From: Toxorhynchites rutilus septentrionalis
Lineage: Eukaryota > Arthropoda > Insecta > Diptera > Culicidae
Assembly: GCF_029784135.1 (NCBI RefSeq)
Contig: NC_073746.1
Coordinates: 256,780,994 to 256,844,993, forward strand
Length of the DNA: 64,000 bases
Reading direction: 5' to 3'
In this document: positions 1-10,325 of the stretch, piece after piece
Layout of the letters: every line of letters starts with the position of its first letter
Numbering within the stretch: the first letter of the stretch is position 1
Made by a program: the position numbers and the translations under genes
The notes under the pieces: generated by a model
Database searches by the model: none
The model's input: the letters and a program-made list of their open reading frames with translations, nothing else
What the model was told of the DNA's origin: nothing

Positions 1-1150
1 CCATTACTCAATGAATTCCGGGTAATGGACGAACGAAACATAAAATGAGACCGTAGCAAATGTCAACGAATGATTTACGGAACAATAAAATGTAGTAAGT
101 TCCTCTGCGTCAGGAATCGATGTTGGACCTAATAGTGGAAGCCATCTAGAAAACACCTCATCACTCAATTATTTAATCCGTTTGTTGAAATATGCTGACA
201 CAACCGGATGGATGAGATTGCTTGTATGTTGCCGTCCAAGCGTTATCAAATTGAATTATCAACTCATAGTGAGATTGCTCTGAACAGCATTCAAATTTTA
301 CTTGTTGGTTGCTAGTTTCATCATTTCGTTAGACCCGGGGCCCAGTGCACAATTCGTACACTCAAACATTCAAAATCCTCAACAGGTGCGCTGGCATGGG
401 TTTCAATTTAGAACGTGGTTCAACCAAAACGACGTGAAACAGCCTCACGTACATGCCGCACATACGAATGCTCCCAAAAATACATCAGTTATTCTTAAAC
501 GAGATATTAATCATTGTAACAAACATGGGTAGCTTCTACTCGCAGAGTTTGCCTTTGGGGTTAGAGTACAGAGAGTTCAAAGGTAGATTTCAATTTGCAT
601 TTCATTTCTCCGATTAGATTACTGGACTCTGTGCAGGCAGCAAGAATCGCTATACTAAACATGTGTTCGCATATGAAAGCCGCAACAGGTCAAAAGGTAC
701 ACACCAGAGTCATGAATTTAATTAAATAAAGCGGAATATGTTCGTTTAATAATGCATCCAGTTAAGGGATGTGGTGTGAGTATTCAAAATATACACGGAA
801 ACATATTGGGATCCTCACTTAGTTTTCAATCGCAAACGTTAGAAAGTGATAATGTTAGAGTGAAAATGACGTAGTTTTCCATCATTGGACGATCACCATT
901 AACTCGTCTGATGTATAGATTGCGTATTGTACTCATAAGCTGACATCCCGTCTCCCCTAGTGAAGCAGGTAAAAACATTGTGACAAATTCGGCCACAAAA
1001 GTGGAGTCATTTCCCAGCTTCCTAAAGAATAATTTGTGATTATTGGCTAATATTTTCTGGATTCCTGAAGTGTTTGTTGTTTTCTGTTGATTGTTCTCTT
1101 TAGAGTATAGTGTAGTTTTCATGATATGAAAGTGTTACCACATTTTATTC
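1..1150. other. No recognisable gene
   Basis: Short open frames exist on both strands, the longest 76 codons at 302-532 on the plus strand. None has a recognisable domain, codon pattern or splice context. I see no terminal repeats or transposase motifs here. Confidence 0.5.
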
Positions 1151-1265
1151 TGTACCAGAGGGTTTAAAAATCTTTCTCATCTGAACTTTTTTTTTCCAAA
1201 AATCTGTATCATCGTAAATATTTTCGTTTTAAAGAAAAAACTGTTTTATTAGGATGAAAAAAAAG

Positions 1266-1424
1266 TAGCTTTGTTCAAATGTATGAAATTTCACACGTGG
1301 AAAAAATCTGTACCAATCTGTACTTTTTGACGAAAATCTGTACTCTGTACCGTACAGAATCTGTACCAAAAATAACGAAGAAATCTGTACCATTCCAGAT
1401 AAATCTGTACGTGTGGCAACACTG
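1266..1424 (-). mobile_element. hAT-type terminal fragment with AATCTGTAC subterminal repeats
   Basis: This stretch is the reverse complement of the left end of the hAT relic at 10326-11421. It carries several copies of the word AATCTGTACC in both orientations and ends in GTGTGGCAACACTG, whose complement CAGTGTTGCCAC is a typical hAT terminus. The opposite end of this copy is not visible upstream, so it is a solo end or a truncated element. Clustered subterminal repeats of this kind are usual transposase-binding sites in hAT elements. That function is inferred from the family. Confidence 0.65.
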
Positions 1425-1571
1425 CTTTGAAGTACGGAAAAAAGCATGGCGTTGGACTGTGATTATTGTCAATAATTGCTTTTAAATTGAGTTGTATTAA
1501 CTGTTCAGAAATCCGTAAATATAACTTCTCTGAATATATCAAACGGGGACCATGAAAAGAGCCATTTGCTA

Positions 1572-2300
1572 CAGTACTGGACAAAATAAAGTACGTACCT
1601 ACTATCTTAATTTTAAACTCACTGTATCTTTTTTAATATAAGGTATATGAATTCGGAATTCGGATAAATTGCAGCATTTTTGATACCGATTGGTGCAATG
1701 ACTTTGTCAAATAATTGCATATGTTATTCACACTAAAGCATAATTGTAGTTAAACTCTATTTTCGTTTGGCCAAAATAAAGTACGCATTCTCGATAACAT
1801 AAACAGATTACTATTCCTCAACTCAGCAAATTTCTTCATATTCCCCTTTTCGGTTTTTTCTCGTCATAAGTCTAAAATGATTCCTATCCTTGAAAAGGAA
1901 CGTAAAAACACTGTGATTGATTGTTTGTTTACCATTTTTAGTGCGCGGTTAAATTTAATAAGATGTGGAAAAAGCAAATTTGCGCAGATATCCTTTAACT
2001 TATAGTTACAAATTGTCAGGAAGGTCTTTCTTGTAGAAAAATTGCTCGAAAATACGATAATACGAAAATAAGTGAAGTGGGACCACGAAAAATATTCAAA
2101 AGGCATAAAGAACTAGGAAGTCTAGAGGATCGAACCGGTAGAGGAAGGAAGCTGGCGACTACAACCAGCGATGATTGCTGAATTTCCTGGGAAGTTGTTA
2201 AAACTTCTTTAGCTACCAGCCGAGTGATTCGTTAAAATGCTGACTGAAATATCTACGAACAAACTGTGTGCAGAAGACTGCAAGAATTGGGTTATTAGAG
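1572..2300 (+). mobile_element. Tc1-like transposon relic, 5' part
   Basis: A Tc1-type terminus starting CAGTACTGGACAAAATAAAG follows a TA dinucleotide at 1570-1571. A related word, CCAAAATAAAGTACG, recurs near 1772. About 400 bases further on is the decayed N-terminal helix-turn-helix of a Tc1 transposase (separate entry). The catalytic half and the right terminus are missing, and sequence after about 2300 is unrelated. This is an old 5' fragment. Confidence 0.6.
2002..2297 (+). pseudogene. Tc1 transposase N-terminal HTH fragment
   Basis: Translation from 2002 gives NCQEGLSCRKIARKYD, then KIFKRHKELGSLEDRTGRGR, a typical paired-type DNA-binding region and GRPR-like linker of Tc1 (DD34E) transposases. 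A stop occurs at 2179-2181. Downstream bases still encode recognisable pieces (KTSLATSR and VCRRLQELG) in shifted frames up to about 2297. The DDE domain is absent, so no functional product is possible. In intact relatives this region binds the terminal repeats for cut-and-paste transposition in the nucleus. Confidence 0.7.
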
Positions 2301-2785
2301 TGAATTTTCCCATTGTTAACAAGTTTGTTTGCTTTGTATTCAGCATACATTTTTGACTGATGTTTCTGAGCAATTTCACTCCAAATCGACCTAAAAACAG
2401 CAATTTTTAGTTCGACGCTCTCCGATTTTTTGTACTTTGTACTTATGATGGAAGCTATACAATTATACACAATTTTCATTATTATATCACCAATTGAAAT
2501 TATGACTAATAATTAAAAAGGGCGTATTCAAAATCATTGATTTTTCTTTCAAAAAATCGTAACTCAAAATGCAGATGCCTGATTAAAATATGATGTCTGA
2601 CAAAGTTGAAGGAAAATCAACGAACTGTTTAGGAAAATAGCATTTAAAATACACTATCAAAAAAACTTACTCAAAAGTTGAATTTAATATTAATAACTTA
2701 TATAGCTCAAAACACCTCCCCTTCGATATTCTTGTGTATTTTTTATAGGAAAACACATCTAATTTCACAAAGTTTGCCATATAGT
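2301..2785. other. No recognisable gene
   Basis: AT-rich sequence between the Tc1 relic and the tandem duplication. Only short antisense frames without recognisable domains were seen. Confidence 0.45.
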
Positions 2786-2884
2786 GGTGTCGTGTCGGAC
2801 TCACCAAAATGGAAATAACAATTCGTCTGAAAATTTGATAATGTAATACAGTGAAACAATTTTTTTTTGCAAAATTCAATTTTA

Positions 2885-3150
2885 TTATTCATCATAATTA
2901 CCGTCATGCAACTTTTCGATACAATTTTTCTAGTACTCTTTCGGTTTTTCCTCAAAACAGGCCTCAGTTTCGGTAATCACTTCATCATCGATCTTAAAAT
3001 CCTTGCCAGCGAGCATTCTTTTCAGGTCTGCGAACAGAAAATAGTCGCTGGAGCCAGATCTGGAGAATACGCTGGATGCCGAAAGCGATTCGATGCCGGA
3101 TTCAATTCATACAATTTTACAATCAATACGCGAAATTCGGATTTTTCCAT
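2885..3150 (-). pseudogene. Internally deleted mariner transposase, copy A
   Basis: Reading the minus strand from the ATG at 3150, the first residues MEKSEFRVLI match the N-terminus of one group of mariner transposases. About 18 codons later the frame passes directly into the C-terminal part with HPAYSPDLAP, the block that carries the last catalytic Asp in mariners. It ends KLHDGNYDE before tandem stops at 2885-2887. Several frame breaks lie between. The central region with the first two catalytic Asp residues is missing, so this is a deletion derivative that could only have moved in trans. Confidence 0.75.
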
Positions 3151-3574
3151 TTTTTTCACAATAACAAAAGTTGCTTCACTCTCAATGCTGTAACTCACGA
3201 ACCAAACGACCGATTGCTGTAAAATTTTGACACGTATCCATTGAAACATGGTGCTTTATGATAGTCAAGTAAATTTTTGCAAGATGTGCCATCTAGACGT
3301 CAACCCTAGGAAATTTTCAGCCGAAATGTTATGAGTTTTTGATAATTTTTGAAATGTCAATACTTTGTGAAATCGTAACCTTTTAAGAAAAGTAACATGA
3401 GAAGTAGAATCTACATGCCAATCAATATGAAAAACTTTGTATAACGTTTTATCCTAGAACAAGATATAATCTATAACTTTTTATGCAAATAATGTTAGCG
3501 AAATTGGATCCTAAATCGTAGTGTCCAGCAGCAGTAAGCATTTTCGAATATTTCGCGAGCATGATTTTAATTAT

Positions 3575-3851
3575 CTTCTTCTTCTTGAATGGCGTTAACG
3601 TTCCCTGTGGAACTTTTGCCGTCTCAACGTATGCATTAATTAGCGTCATTTATTAATACTTAGTTGAGATTTCTTAAGCCAAATAACACGCCTTGAATGT
3701 ATTCCGAGGGGCAAGCTCTTGAATACGCGTGACCACAGTGCAAGTCGAAGGAAATTTCTTTGACGAAAAATCCTCCGGCCAGAACGGGAATCGAACCCGA
3801 ACACCCGGCATGACAATGTGAGACGCTAACCACTCGGCCACGGGTGCACTA
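3575..3851 (-). mobile_element. tRNA-derived SINE (family A), copy 1
   Basis: Minus-strand SINE of 277 bp flanked by a 14-bp target duplication, ATGATTTTAATTAT, at 3561-3574 and 3852-3865. Read 5' to 3' on its own strand it starts TGCACCCGTGGCCGAGTGG (Pol III box A) and has GGGTTCGATTCCCG (box B) about 45 bases on. It ends in GAA triplets. The tRNA-like head is followed by a body without an open frame. It resembles the Feilai type of mosquito SINE, but the family name is not settled from sequence alone. Confidence 0.9.
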
Positions 3852-4249
3852 ATGATTTTAATTATGGTATAATTAAAATAATCTAAGCATTAGGGTGACC
3901 ATGTAAAAAGGTATTTTATTTTTGCTCTAATTTTTATATTTAAAATTATACATTAAAATTGTCTTCGTACGACTTTTAGAGCTTATCATGACCAACATTC
4001 CTTCAACGATTCCTCCAGACCACAAACCGCACCAAACAATGCATTTTCCGGGATGCATTGGCAGCTCTCGTGTTATTTGTGTCTGGTCATGTGACCAAAT
4101 ACGACAATTTTATTTATCAATGTATCCGTTCAACCAAAAATTTGATTCATGGTGTCGTGTCGGACTCACCAAAATGGAAATAACAATTCGTCTGAAAATT
4201 TGATAATGTAATACAGTGAAACAATTTTTTTTTGCAAAATTCAATTTTA

Positions 4250-4515
4250 TTATTCATCATAATTACCGTCATGCAACTTTTCGATACAATTTTTCTAGTA
4301 CTCTTTCGGTTTTTCCTCAAAACAGGCCTCAGTTTCGGTAATCACTTCATCATCGATCTTAAAATCCTTGCCAGCGAGCATTCTTTTCAGGTCTGCGAAC
4401 AGAAAATAGTCGCTGGAGCCAGATCTGGAGAATACGCTGGATGCCGAAAGCGATTCGATGCCGGATTCAATTCATACAATTTTACAATCAATACGCGAAA
4501 TTCGGATTTTTCCAT
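4250..4515 (-). pseudogene. Internally deleted mariner transposase, copy B
   Basis: Duplicate of the fragment at 2885-3150, carried in the second tandem unit. It has the same MEKSEFRVLI start, internal deletion and HPAYSPDLAP block. No difference from the other copy is visible within this span. The CT deletion that separates the units lies just upstream of its start codon, in the former 5' untranslated region. Confidence 0.75.
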
Positions 4516-4937
4516 TTTTTTCACAATAACAAAAGTTGCTTCACTCAATGCTGTAACTCACGAACCAAACGACCGATTGCTGTAAAATTTTGACACGTAT
4601 CCATTGAAACATGGTGCTTTATGATAGTCAAGTAAATTTTTGCAAGATGTGCCATCTAGACGTCAACCCTAGGAAATTTTCAGCCGAAATGTTATGAGTT
4701 TTTGATAATTTTTGAAATGTCAATACTTTGTGAAATCGTAACCTTTTAAGAAAAGTAACATGAGAAGTAGAATCTACATGCCAATCAATATGAAAAACTT
4801 TGTATAACGTTTTATCCTAGAACAAGATATAATCTATAACTTTTTATGCAAATAATGTTAGCGAAATTGGATCCTAAATCGTAGTGTCCAGCAGCAGTAA
4901 GCATTTTCGAATATTTCGCGAGCATGATTTTAATTAT

Positions 4938-5214
4938 CTTCTTCTTCTTGAATGGCGTTAACGTTCCCTGTGGAACTTTTGCCGTCTCAACGTATGCATT
5001 AATTAGCGTCATTTATTAATACTTAGTTGAGATTTCTTAAGCCAAATAACACGCCTTGAATGTATTCCGAGGGGCAAGCTCTTGAATACGCGTGACCACA
5101 GTGCAAGTCGAAGGAAATTTCTTTGACGAAAAATCCTCCGGCCAGAACGGGAATCGAACCCGAACACCCGGCATGACAATGTGAGACGCTAACCACTCGG
5201 CCACGGGTGCACTA
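4938..5214 (-). mobile_element. tRNA-derived SINE (family A), copy 2
   Basis: The same insertion as copy 1, multiplied by the tandem duplication rather than by retrotransposition. Its flanking ATGATTTTAATTAT repeats lie at 4924-4937 and 5215-5228. Confidence 0.9.
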
Positions 5215-5513
5215 ATGATTTTAATTATGGTATAATTAAAATAATCTAAGCATTAGGGTGACCATGTAAAAAGGTATTTTATTTTTGCTCTAATTTTTAT
5301 ATTTAAAATTATACATTAAAATTGTCTTCGTACGACTTTTAGAGCTTATCATGACCAACATTCCTTCAACGATTCCTCCAGACCACAAACCGCACCAAAC
5401 AATGCATTTTCCGGGATGCATTGGCAGCTCTCGTGTTATTTGTGTCTGGTCATGTGACCAAATACGACAATTTTATTTATCAATGTATCCGTTCAACCAA
5501 AAATTTGATTCAT

Positions 5514-6485
5514 TGCTGAAGCATTTTTAACGGAGCATTGCTTTTGATAACAAAATTCAATTATTTGTAGGTTCGAGATGTCAATGAACACTTGCAACTT
5601 TTGTTTTGACATATGGTACAAATTACTTGTGATCTGTCAAAACAGTGCGCTTCAAAACTAAAAAGAAAAAAATCACGAACAAAAAATTACTTCCAATGTA
5701 CTGAAAACGATCAATGCTTTTTTCTGCAACGAGCAAAATTACCAGCATGTTGACCTCATAAGTTCGAAAAGTGGTTTACAAACTCTTGAATACGGCTTTT
5801 TTGTTTTGCTTTCCCTACAAAACCTGAACTCCACCTGACATGGTTGGAGCATTCTCGAAAATTGAGAACGACACTTCATGAAAACTGAACCGTCACTCTT
5901 CATATTCCTGAAGTTTAGACATTCAAGAATATACCTCAGTAAGGACTTTTCGTAAATTGAAATTGAATTTTTCAGATATGTGTAATACTGCAAACAATAT
6001 AATATTTGAAGTATAGAAACAAGAAACTGAGAAGCTCTGTATAATACAATATAAATTTTCCTTACATTTTTTCTCAACGATCGTGTTTCCAAGAGCATTT
6101 ATGTGATTCATCCGTCGTCAGTTCCATTGTAGGTAGATTCCCCTTTTCAATTCAATAAAGATTACGAAAGAAAGAGCATCCGAAAAATGAGAAGAACATC
6201 AAAGTCCTTGCTTATTTTATAAAGCTGTGTCACTTCTGTATCAAGAAGAATCACAATACCAGAAAAGTGTACACAAAACGAATCTGTTTAGCTGGGAATT
6301 GTGGGAATACGGTTTAACCCAGGCGAAGTAACCCTTGGGCTATGTAGAAGGGAAGAAACCGAGAAAACAAAAACAAAAATACAGTGGACGTTCGCAGGAA
6401 TAGTGACCACCCACAAGTGAACATCAAAGACATGTTTGTCTCCGCTCATTCGTCGGTGTCTAACAAGCGTAAACATACAACTGGC
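5514..6485. other. No recognisable gene
   Basis: Mostly unique AT-rich sequence. A 119-codon minus-strand frame at 5739-6098 has biased composition and no recognisable motif, so I do not call it a gene. Confidence 0.45.
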
Positions 6486-6489
6486 TTAA

Positions 6490-7504
6490 GGGGGTATTCT
6501 AGTGTAGAGACACGAATTTCGGACGTTTTTTTCGAGCTCTGTAAATATAAAACAAAGAGTATTTTCACTATCCATTATATCATTATTCGTTCATCTATCT
6601 TTTAACATTAAAACTAAAGTTGAACGGAGAAAAAATATTCATAACTAGAATAGTTAAGAGCTGATGAAGTGAGAGGGTTAAAAAAAATTTGCCATGGCGT
6701 ACACAATTTCAGCCCTTCTGGTTATCTGAAACAAAAAAAATCGAACAGATTCTCAGTAAAGATGTCGCTATCGCATGAACATCGGACAAGTCAAAAACAT
6801 CTTTTTTACAAAATGGCGACCGTTTGAAAAACAAAATGCGGTTCAAAACGTTTTTTCTCATATTCCCAAAAATAGTAAAATTAAAAATATATAATTTTTA
6901 GAGGTTCATGCGATAGAGAGATCCAGCTCTGTGCTCCCGTGGCCGAGTGGTTAGCGTCCCACACTATCATGCCGGGGGTTCGGGTTCGATTCCCGTTCTG
7001 GCCGGGGGATTTTTCATCAAAGAAAATTCTTCTGGGTTGCACTGTGGTCACGCGTATTCCAGAGCCTTGCCACTCCAGAGTGCATTTAAGGCGTGTTATT
7101 CGGCATAGAAATCTCAACCAAGTATTACTAATAAAAATGACGCGAGTAATGCTACGTTGAGAAGGCAAAAGTTCCACTGGAACGTTAGTGCCATTCAAGA
7201 AGAGAAGCGATAGAGAGATGGATGCAGATTGTATCCATATAAATTCGACACGAATCGGTGCAGTAGAACTTGAGATATCGTGCACGCCAGTTTGGAAAAA
7301 CTAGTTAGTCGAGAAAAACGCGTTTGAAGTTAATTGTTATGGCCGTACCAGGTTAAATACCGCAACACAAAAATGGCTCTAACTCGGTAAATAATTGGAT
7401 TTTCGATAAGCCCTTCCTAGGGTATATTCTCGGATGCCTAAACTACAGAAATATGAAGGAAAAAATTTTGATTTTTTTTTTCATTTCTAGGCTAGAATAC
7501 TGTC
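6490..7504 (+). mobile_element. TTAA-flanked DNA element (piggyBac-type), copy 1, with nested SINE
   Basis: The element lies between TTAA at 6486-6489 and TTAA at 7505-7508. Its ends are inverted repeats: GGGGGTATTCTAGTGTAGA on the left, and CTAGAATACTGTC on the right. It matches copy 2 (44644-45552) at both ends and in the 3' half, including GTTATGGCCGTA and AAATGGCTCTAACTCGGT, but the internal left parts differ. No transposase is encoded, so this is non-autonomous. A family A SINE sits at 6923-7204. TTAA target choice is the hallmark of the piggyBac superfamily; the assignment rests on that and on the empty site at copy 2. Confidence 0.82.
6923..7204 (+). mobile_element. tRNA-derived SINE (family A), copy 3
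   Basis: Plus-strand SINE of 282 bp with a 13-bp target duplication GCGATAGAGAGAT at 6910-6922 and 7205-7217. Box A is GTGGCCGAGTGGTTAGCG and box B is GGGTTCGATTCCCG. It is inserted in the TTAA element, so it is younger than that element. The GAA tail is short. Confidence 0.9.
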
Positions 7505-7508
7505 TTAA

Positions 7509-9029
7509 TGCCAATACCACATCAACTGGAAAACAATTATGTGGAAAGCTGCGGCGGTTCTGGATGGATAGAAATCTAATTGCTGAACTATCGTGAAACT
7601 AATTGGGGGTTATCTCATCACATCATTTCGATGATCGTGTTTGTAGCCACATGATAATTGATTGCTTGCATTTTCATTGTCAGAGACCTGTGAGTGAATT
7701 TTAATTGTATTTATATCTTGAAGGTCACATACAAGCATCTCGTAAGCTAAACGATACACGATTGAAAACCCTTCATTCAACTAAAGTCTGCGAGTATAAT
7801 TCCTATCTTTTCAATGCTGATAATATGCTACGATTTGGGACCTTTTTTCTTATTGTACGTATTATCTGCTGGACTTAAATCAGGGCGCTAGTGAAATGCA
7901 AAGGTTCATTAAATTTGCACAACTTGAGCAGTCGCTCGCTCAAGTTATTGCCCGCCGTTTAAATTAGCCTGGATTTAATGGAATTTCCATTATTACTTTC
8001 GCTCGCAACTAAGCTCCAGCGCAAGTTATGTTGTTTACTTCTAGGAATTCTCGCTTACTAATGAATCTGTAACAGTACCTTGTCATCTATTAATCCTTCC
8101 AGGCTATTGGAAGGTGTTATTTAGAAATTTTGAGAACACATCAACTGCGCCGATGATAACGAAATCAATTCACATAGAGCCTGAAAATCAAAAAGATATC
8201 ATACATATGTTTGACACAAAAATGGTCCCCTCTTGTTCACTTTATTGTCTCACCTTTGTGTTTATACTGACCGTTGTTTCAAATCGCATTGGTTTGTGCA
8301 AATTGCAACCACTTAATTTCAGAGTGACTCGGTTCGGAATGTTTCCACAGCCCGCTCTCGAACCCACAGAAATCATTGAACATCACCTGCACCCGGAAGG
8401 TTCGTTCGTACTCATAAATTTGTCCATTAGCTTTAATCCGTTTCCATCTGCACGCAAACCGTTGAGAGGGAAATAAAACGTTTAATTTGTTCGTACCTTC
8501 AGCGCCCCGGGTTTTCCATTTCCGTTCCCTGCCTATTAGGATGAAAGCGGCCACATTTTCCGCACGAAGGGATCCCTTTTAAAGCGATTTGTTTCAGGTG
8601 CTTTCATCGCTTTCCACTGTCGGCGCGTAACAATGGTGGATGATAATGAATTTTGATTTATGAGCGTGATTTGGTCGTTTTCATAATATTGAAGTGTCAG
8701 ACAGATTCTGAAACAATGTCGGTACTCGTTCATTTAGAGTGAATTACGAATCTTTGATTGGTGACTGATTAATGATTTGATATTTCATTACTGATAGCAT
8801 TATGTCGGGTGCAATTAATTTGCATAGAGTGAATCATAAGGTGATTTCTCCTTCAATCATGTGTGCTCAAAATATTGACAGAAACTCGGGATATTCAACC
8901 AAATGATATATGATATACCCATATACCGTTTATCTATAACAATATCTTACGTTTGTATACTTTAAAAATTACTGCTTGCGCGTGTATAATATTCTTAAAA
9001 GTGCTACTTGCTTGGAATTTGTTTCATTA
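7509..9029. other. No recognisable gene
   Basis: Unique-looking sequence. A patch at about 8300-8480 is less AT-rich and open on both strands (120 codons at 8114-8476 plus, 91 codons at 8279-8554 minus), but neither has recognisable domains or clear splice sites. It could be a conserved non-coding patch, which needs comparison with a related genome. Confidence 0.4.
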
Positions 9030-9122
9030 CAGGTAAACTTCGATATAACGTACAATTTACTTTCAAAATTGTACGTTGTATCGAATTGTACGTTATATCG
9101 AAGCATAATGAAGAGCTCAGGA
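9030..9122 (+). repeat. pogo-type terminal fragment, CTTCGATATAACGTAC repeats
   Basis: The stretch begins CAGGTAAACTTCGATATAAC and repeats the words TCGATATAACGTAC and GTACGTTATATCGA. The same block occurs in reverse orientation at 24034-24121, with a looser relative near 12534-12605. Ends with TCGATATAACG are common among pogo/Tigger elements. No transposase is attached here. Confidence 0.55.
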
Positions 9123-9234
9123 ACATAGCTTATATTACTTTTTTGTATTGCTGAGTAAATGAGTAAAAAATGATGAAAAAGTTCAACTAGAAGATGAAGC
9201 CCACCATTCTCATGATAATACTGTTGATTAAAGT

Positions 9235-9654
9235 TTGATTCATTTAGAATCAATTGTATCTCGGGATTGGTTAAAGGTACAAAAAAAGTGTTTATATCAA
9301 AATATAGACAATTTATCGTTCTTTCAGAAAAAATATTCCTCTACAGTTTTGATGAATTTTCGTAATTTTCTTTGGATCCCCTCTATCATAGTTTTGACTC
9401 TCTATTTGTCAACCTCAACGGGCACCGCTGCGAATCCTATGCCAAATCAAGAACTTCCTGGTACATTTATCATCGAAAACGAACTAAAATTTACTGGAGA
9501 TGTCTCGTCTAGTAGTGTCATTTTAGAATTTCTGACGTACGAGCTGTCCAAAATCCATCTTCACGTACATTTCGTCATTCATCAGCATGCATCCTTCGTA
9601 CTTCGTAAAAACCTTGTTGTCCTCCGTAGCCACATTGGTTGCGCGTTCGCTTAG
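9235..9654 (+). CDS. Weak candidate ORF with signal-peptide-like segment
   Basis: A 139-codon frame whose internal Met at 9352 starts a strongly hydrophobic segment (FLWIPSIIVLTLYLSTS) followed by TGTAANPMP, which looks like a signal peptide and cleavage region. The 3' half is doubtful: from about 9523 the bases are antisense to a DD37E transposase fragment, and the last codons run into a SINE. If real, the gene would be a small secreted protein ending in transposon-derived sequence or splicing out before it. I think chance is at least as likely. Confidence 0.2.
   Translation: MIHLESIVSRDWLKVQKKCLYQNIDNLSFFQKKYSSTVLMNFRNFLWIPSIIVLTLYLSTSTGTAANPMPNQELPGTFIIENELKFTGDVSSSSVILEFLTYELSKIHLHVHFVIHQHASFVLRKNLVVLRSHIGCAFA
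9523..9606 (-). pseudogene. DD37E Tc1/mariner transposase fragment
   Basis: The minus strand encodes CMLMNDEMYVKMDFGQL, matching the region of the first catalytic Asp in the DD37E transposase at 33484-34500, which has CLVMDDETYVKANFRQLPG. The first Asp of the DDE pair is Asn here. Only about 28 codons remain, abutting the SINE at 9618. Confidence 0.65.
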
Positions 9655-9885
9655 TAAGCGATCGATCGTGAGTTCAAAACTCAGGACCCTCATTGACCAT
9701 CTTTGTGTTATTACAGAATAACTACGTCCACGCAACTATCATCAGCGATGGAAATCGATCCACGGTCGAAATAAGATCGATTCATCCATACCACTGCTCT
9801 GCTCTGCAAGACAAATCGGGCTGCTGTTCTATAAATAACTCAACAATGATCAATCAACTGTCTCCGCTGTCCGGTCTAAATGGAT
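9618..9885 (+). mobile_element. tRNA-derived SINE (family C), copy 1
   Basis: About 265 bp shared with the reverse strand of 53622-54008. The 5' part contains TAGCCACATTGG (fits box A) and GTGAGTTCAAAACTC (fits box B) at tRNA-like spacing. The body includes GTCCACGCAACTATCATCAG, and the tail is CAAT-rich. No open frame. I could not find a clean target duplication for this copy. CAAT-type tails are described for the Aedes SINE gecko, but I cannot confirm that identity. Confidence 0.6.
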
Positions 9886-10317
9886 AATGGAAGAACAGAT
9901 CGAAAACTCTTACGCCTAAATGGTTACTGTGTAAATGTGTACCATATACAATGGTATAGTAGGGAATACTATAACGCCGAAAAATGGCAACTGTGTAATG
10001 TGCTAATTATAGATATGATAAACATGTGACATGTAACACGATTAAAAAAAAAATTAAAATTCGGCTCAGTAACAGCTAAAATGCTAATGAGCCTATAATA
10101 AACAAAAGGGATAAGAAAAACGTTTGAGGTACGAGTGGTTTTATGGTTTGTTTCCTTGCAGACACAGAAATTACGATAACCTTCTCACATATGGATTTTC
10201 CGGATATGGACTTTGGTTAAAGTTGTGTTTGTGGAGATGTTGTAGTCCGAGAGTTTGCGTTAATTGTCTCAATACCTTCAACCTCAGCTTCCGATCGTGT
10301 GTTCCACCAAGATCCGT
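9886..10317. other. No recognisable gene
   Basis: Unique sequence between a SINE and the hAT relic. Nothing recognisable seen. Confidence 0.45.
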
Positions 10318-10325
10318 CCTCTGAT

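Larger units (their letters stand above)
2786..4150 (+). repeat. Tandem duplication, copy A (1365 bp)
   Basis: Copy A starts GGTGTCGTGTCGGACTCACC and ends AAATTTGATTCAT. It is followed without spacer by copy B at 4151-5513. Reading the two copies side by side I find a single difference, the dinucleotide CT present near 3179 in copy A and missing in copy B. Each copy contains a deleted mariner transposase fragment and one complete minus-strand SINE with its target duplication, so the SINE was in place before the duplication. Near identity implies a recent unequal exchange or replication slip, or an assembly duplication. Confidence 0.93.
4151..5513 (+). repeat. Tandem duplication, copy B (1363 bp)
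   Basis: Second head-to-tail copy of the 2786-4150 unit. The offset is 1365 bases before the CT deletion and 1363 after it. It carries the same mariner fragment (4250-4515) and SINE (4938-5214). After 5513 the sequence becomes unique (TGCTGAAGC), which fixes the right boundary. Confidence 0.93.

Noticed and set aside
5739..6098. 119-codon minus-strand ORF as a host gene
   Set aside because: No motif, biased composition, no splice or promoter context.
6939..7010. Possible tRNA gene (A and B boxes with tRNA-like fold)
   Set aside because: It is the head of a SINE: the body, GAA tail and 13-bp target duplication continue around it, and the same head occurs in four other copies.
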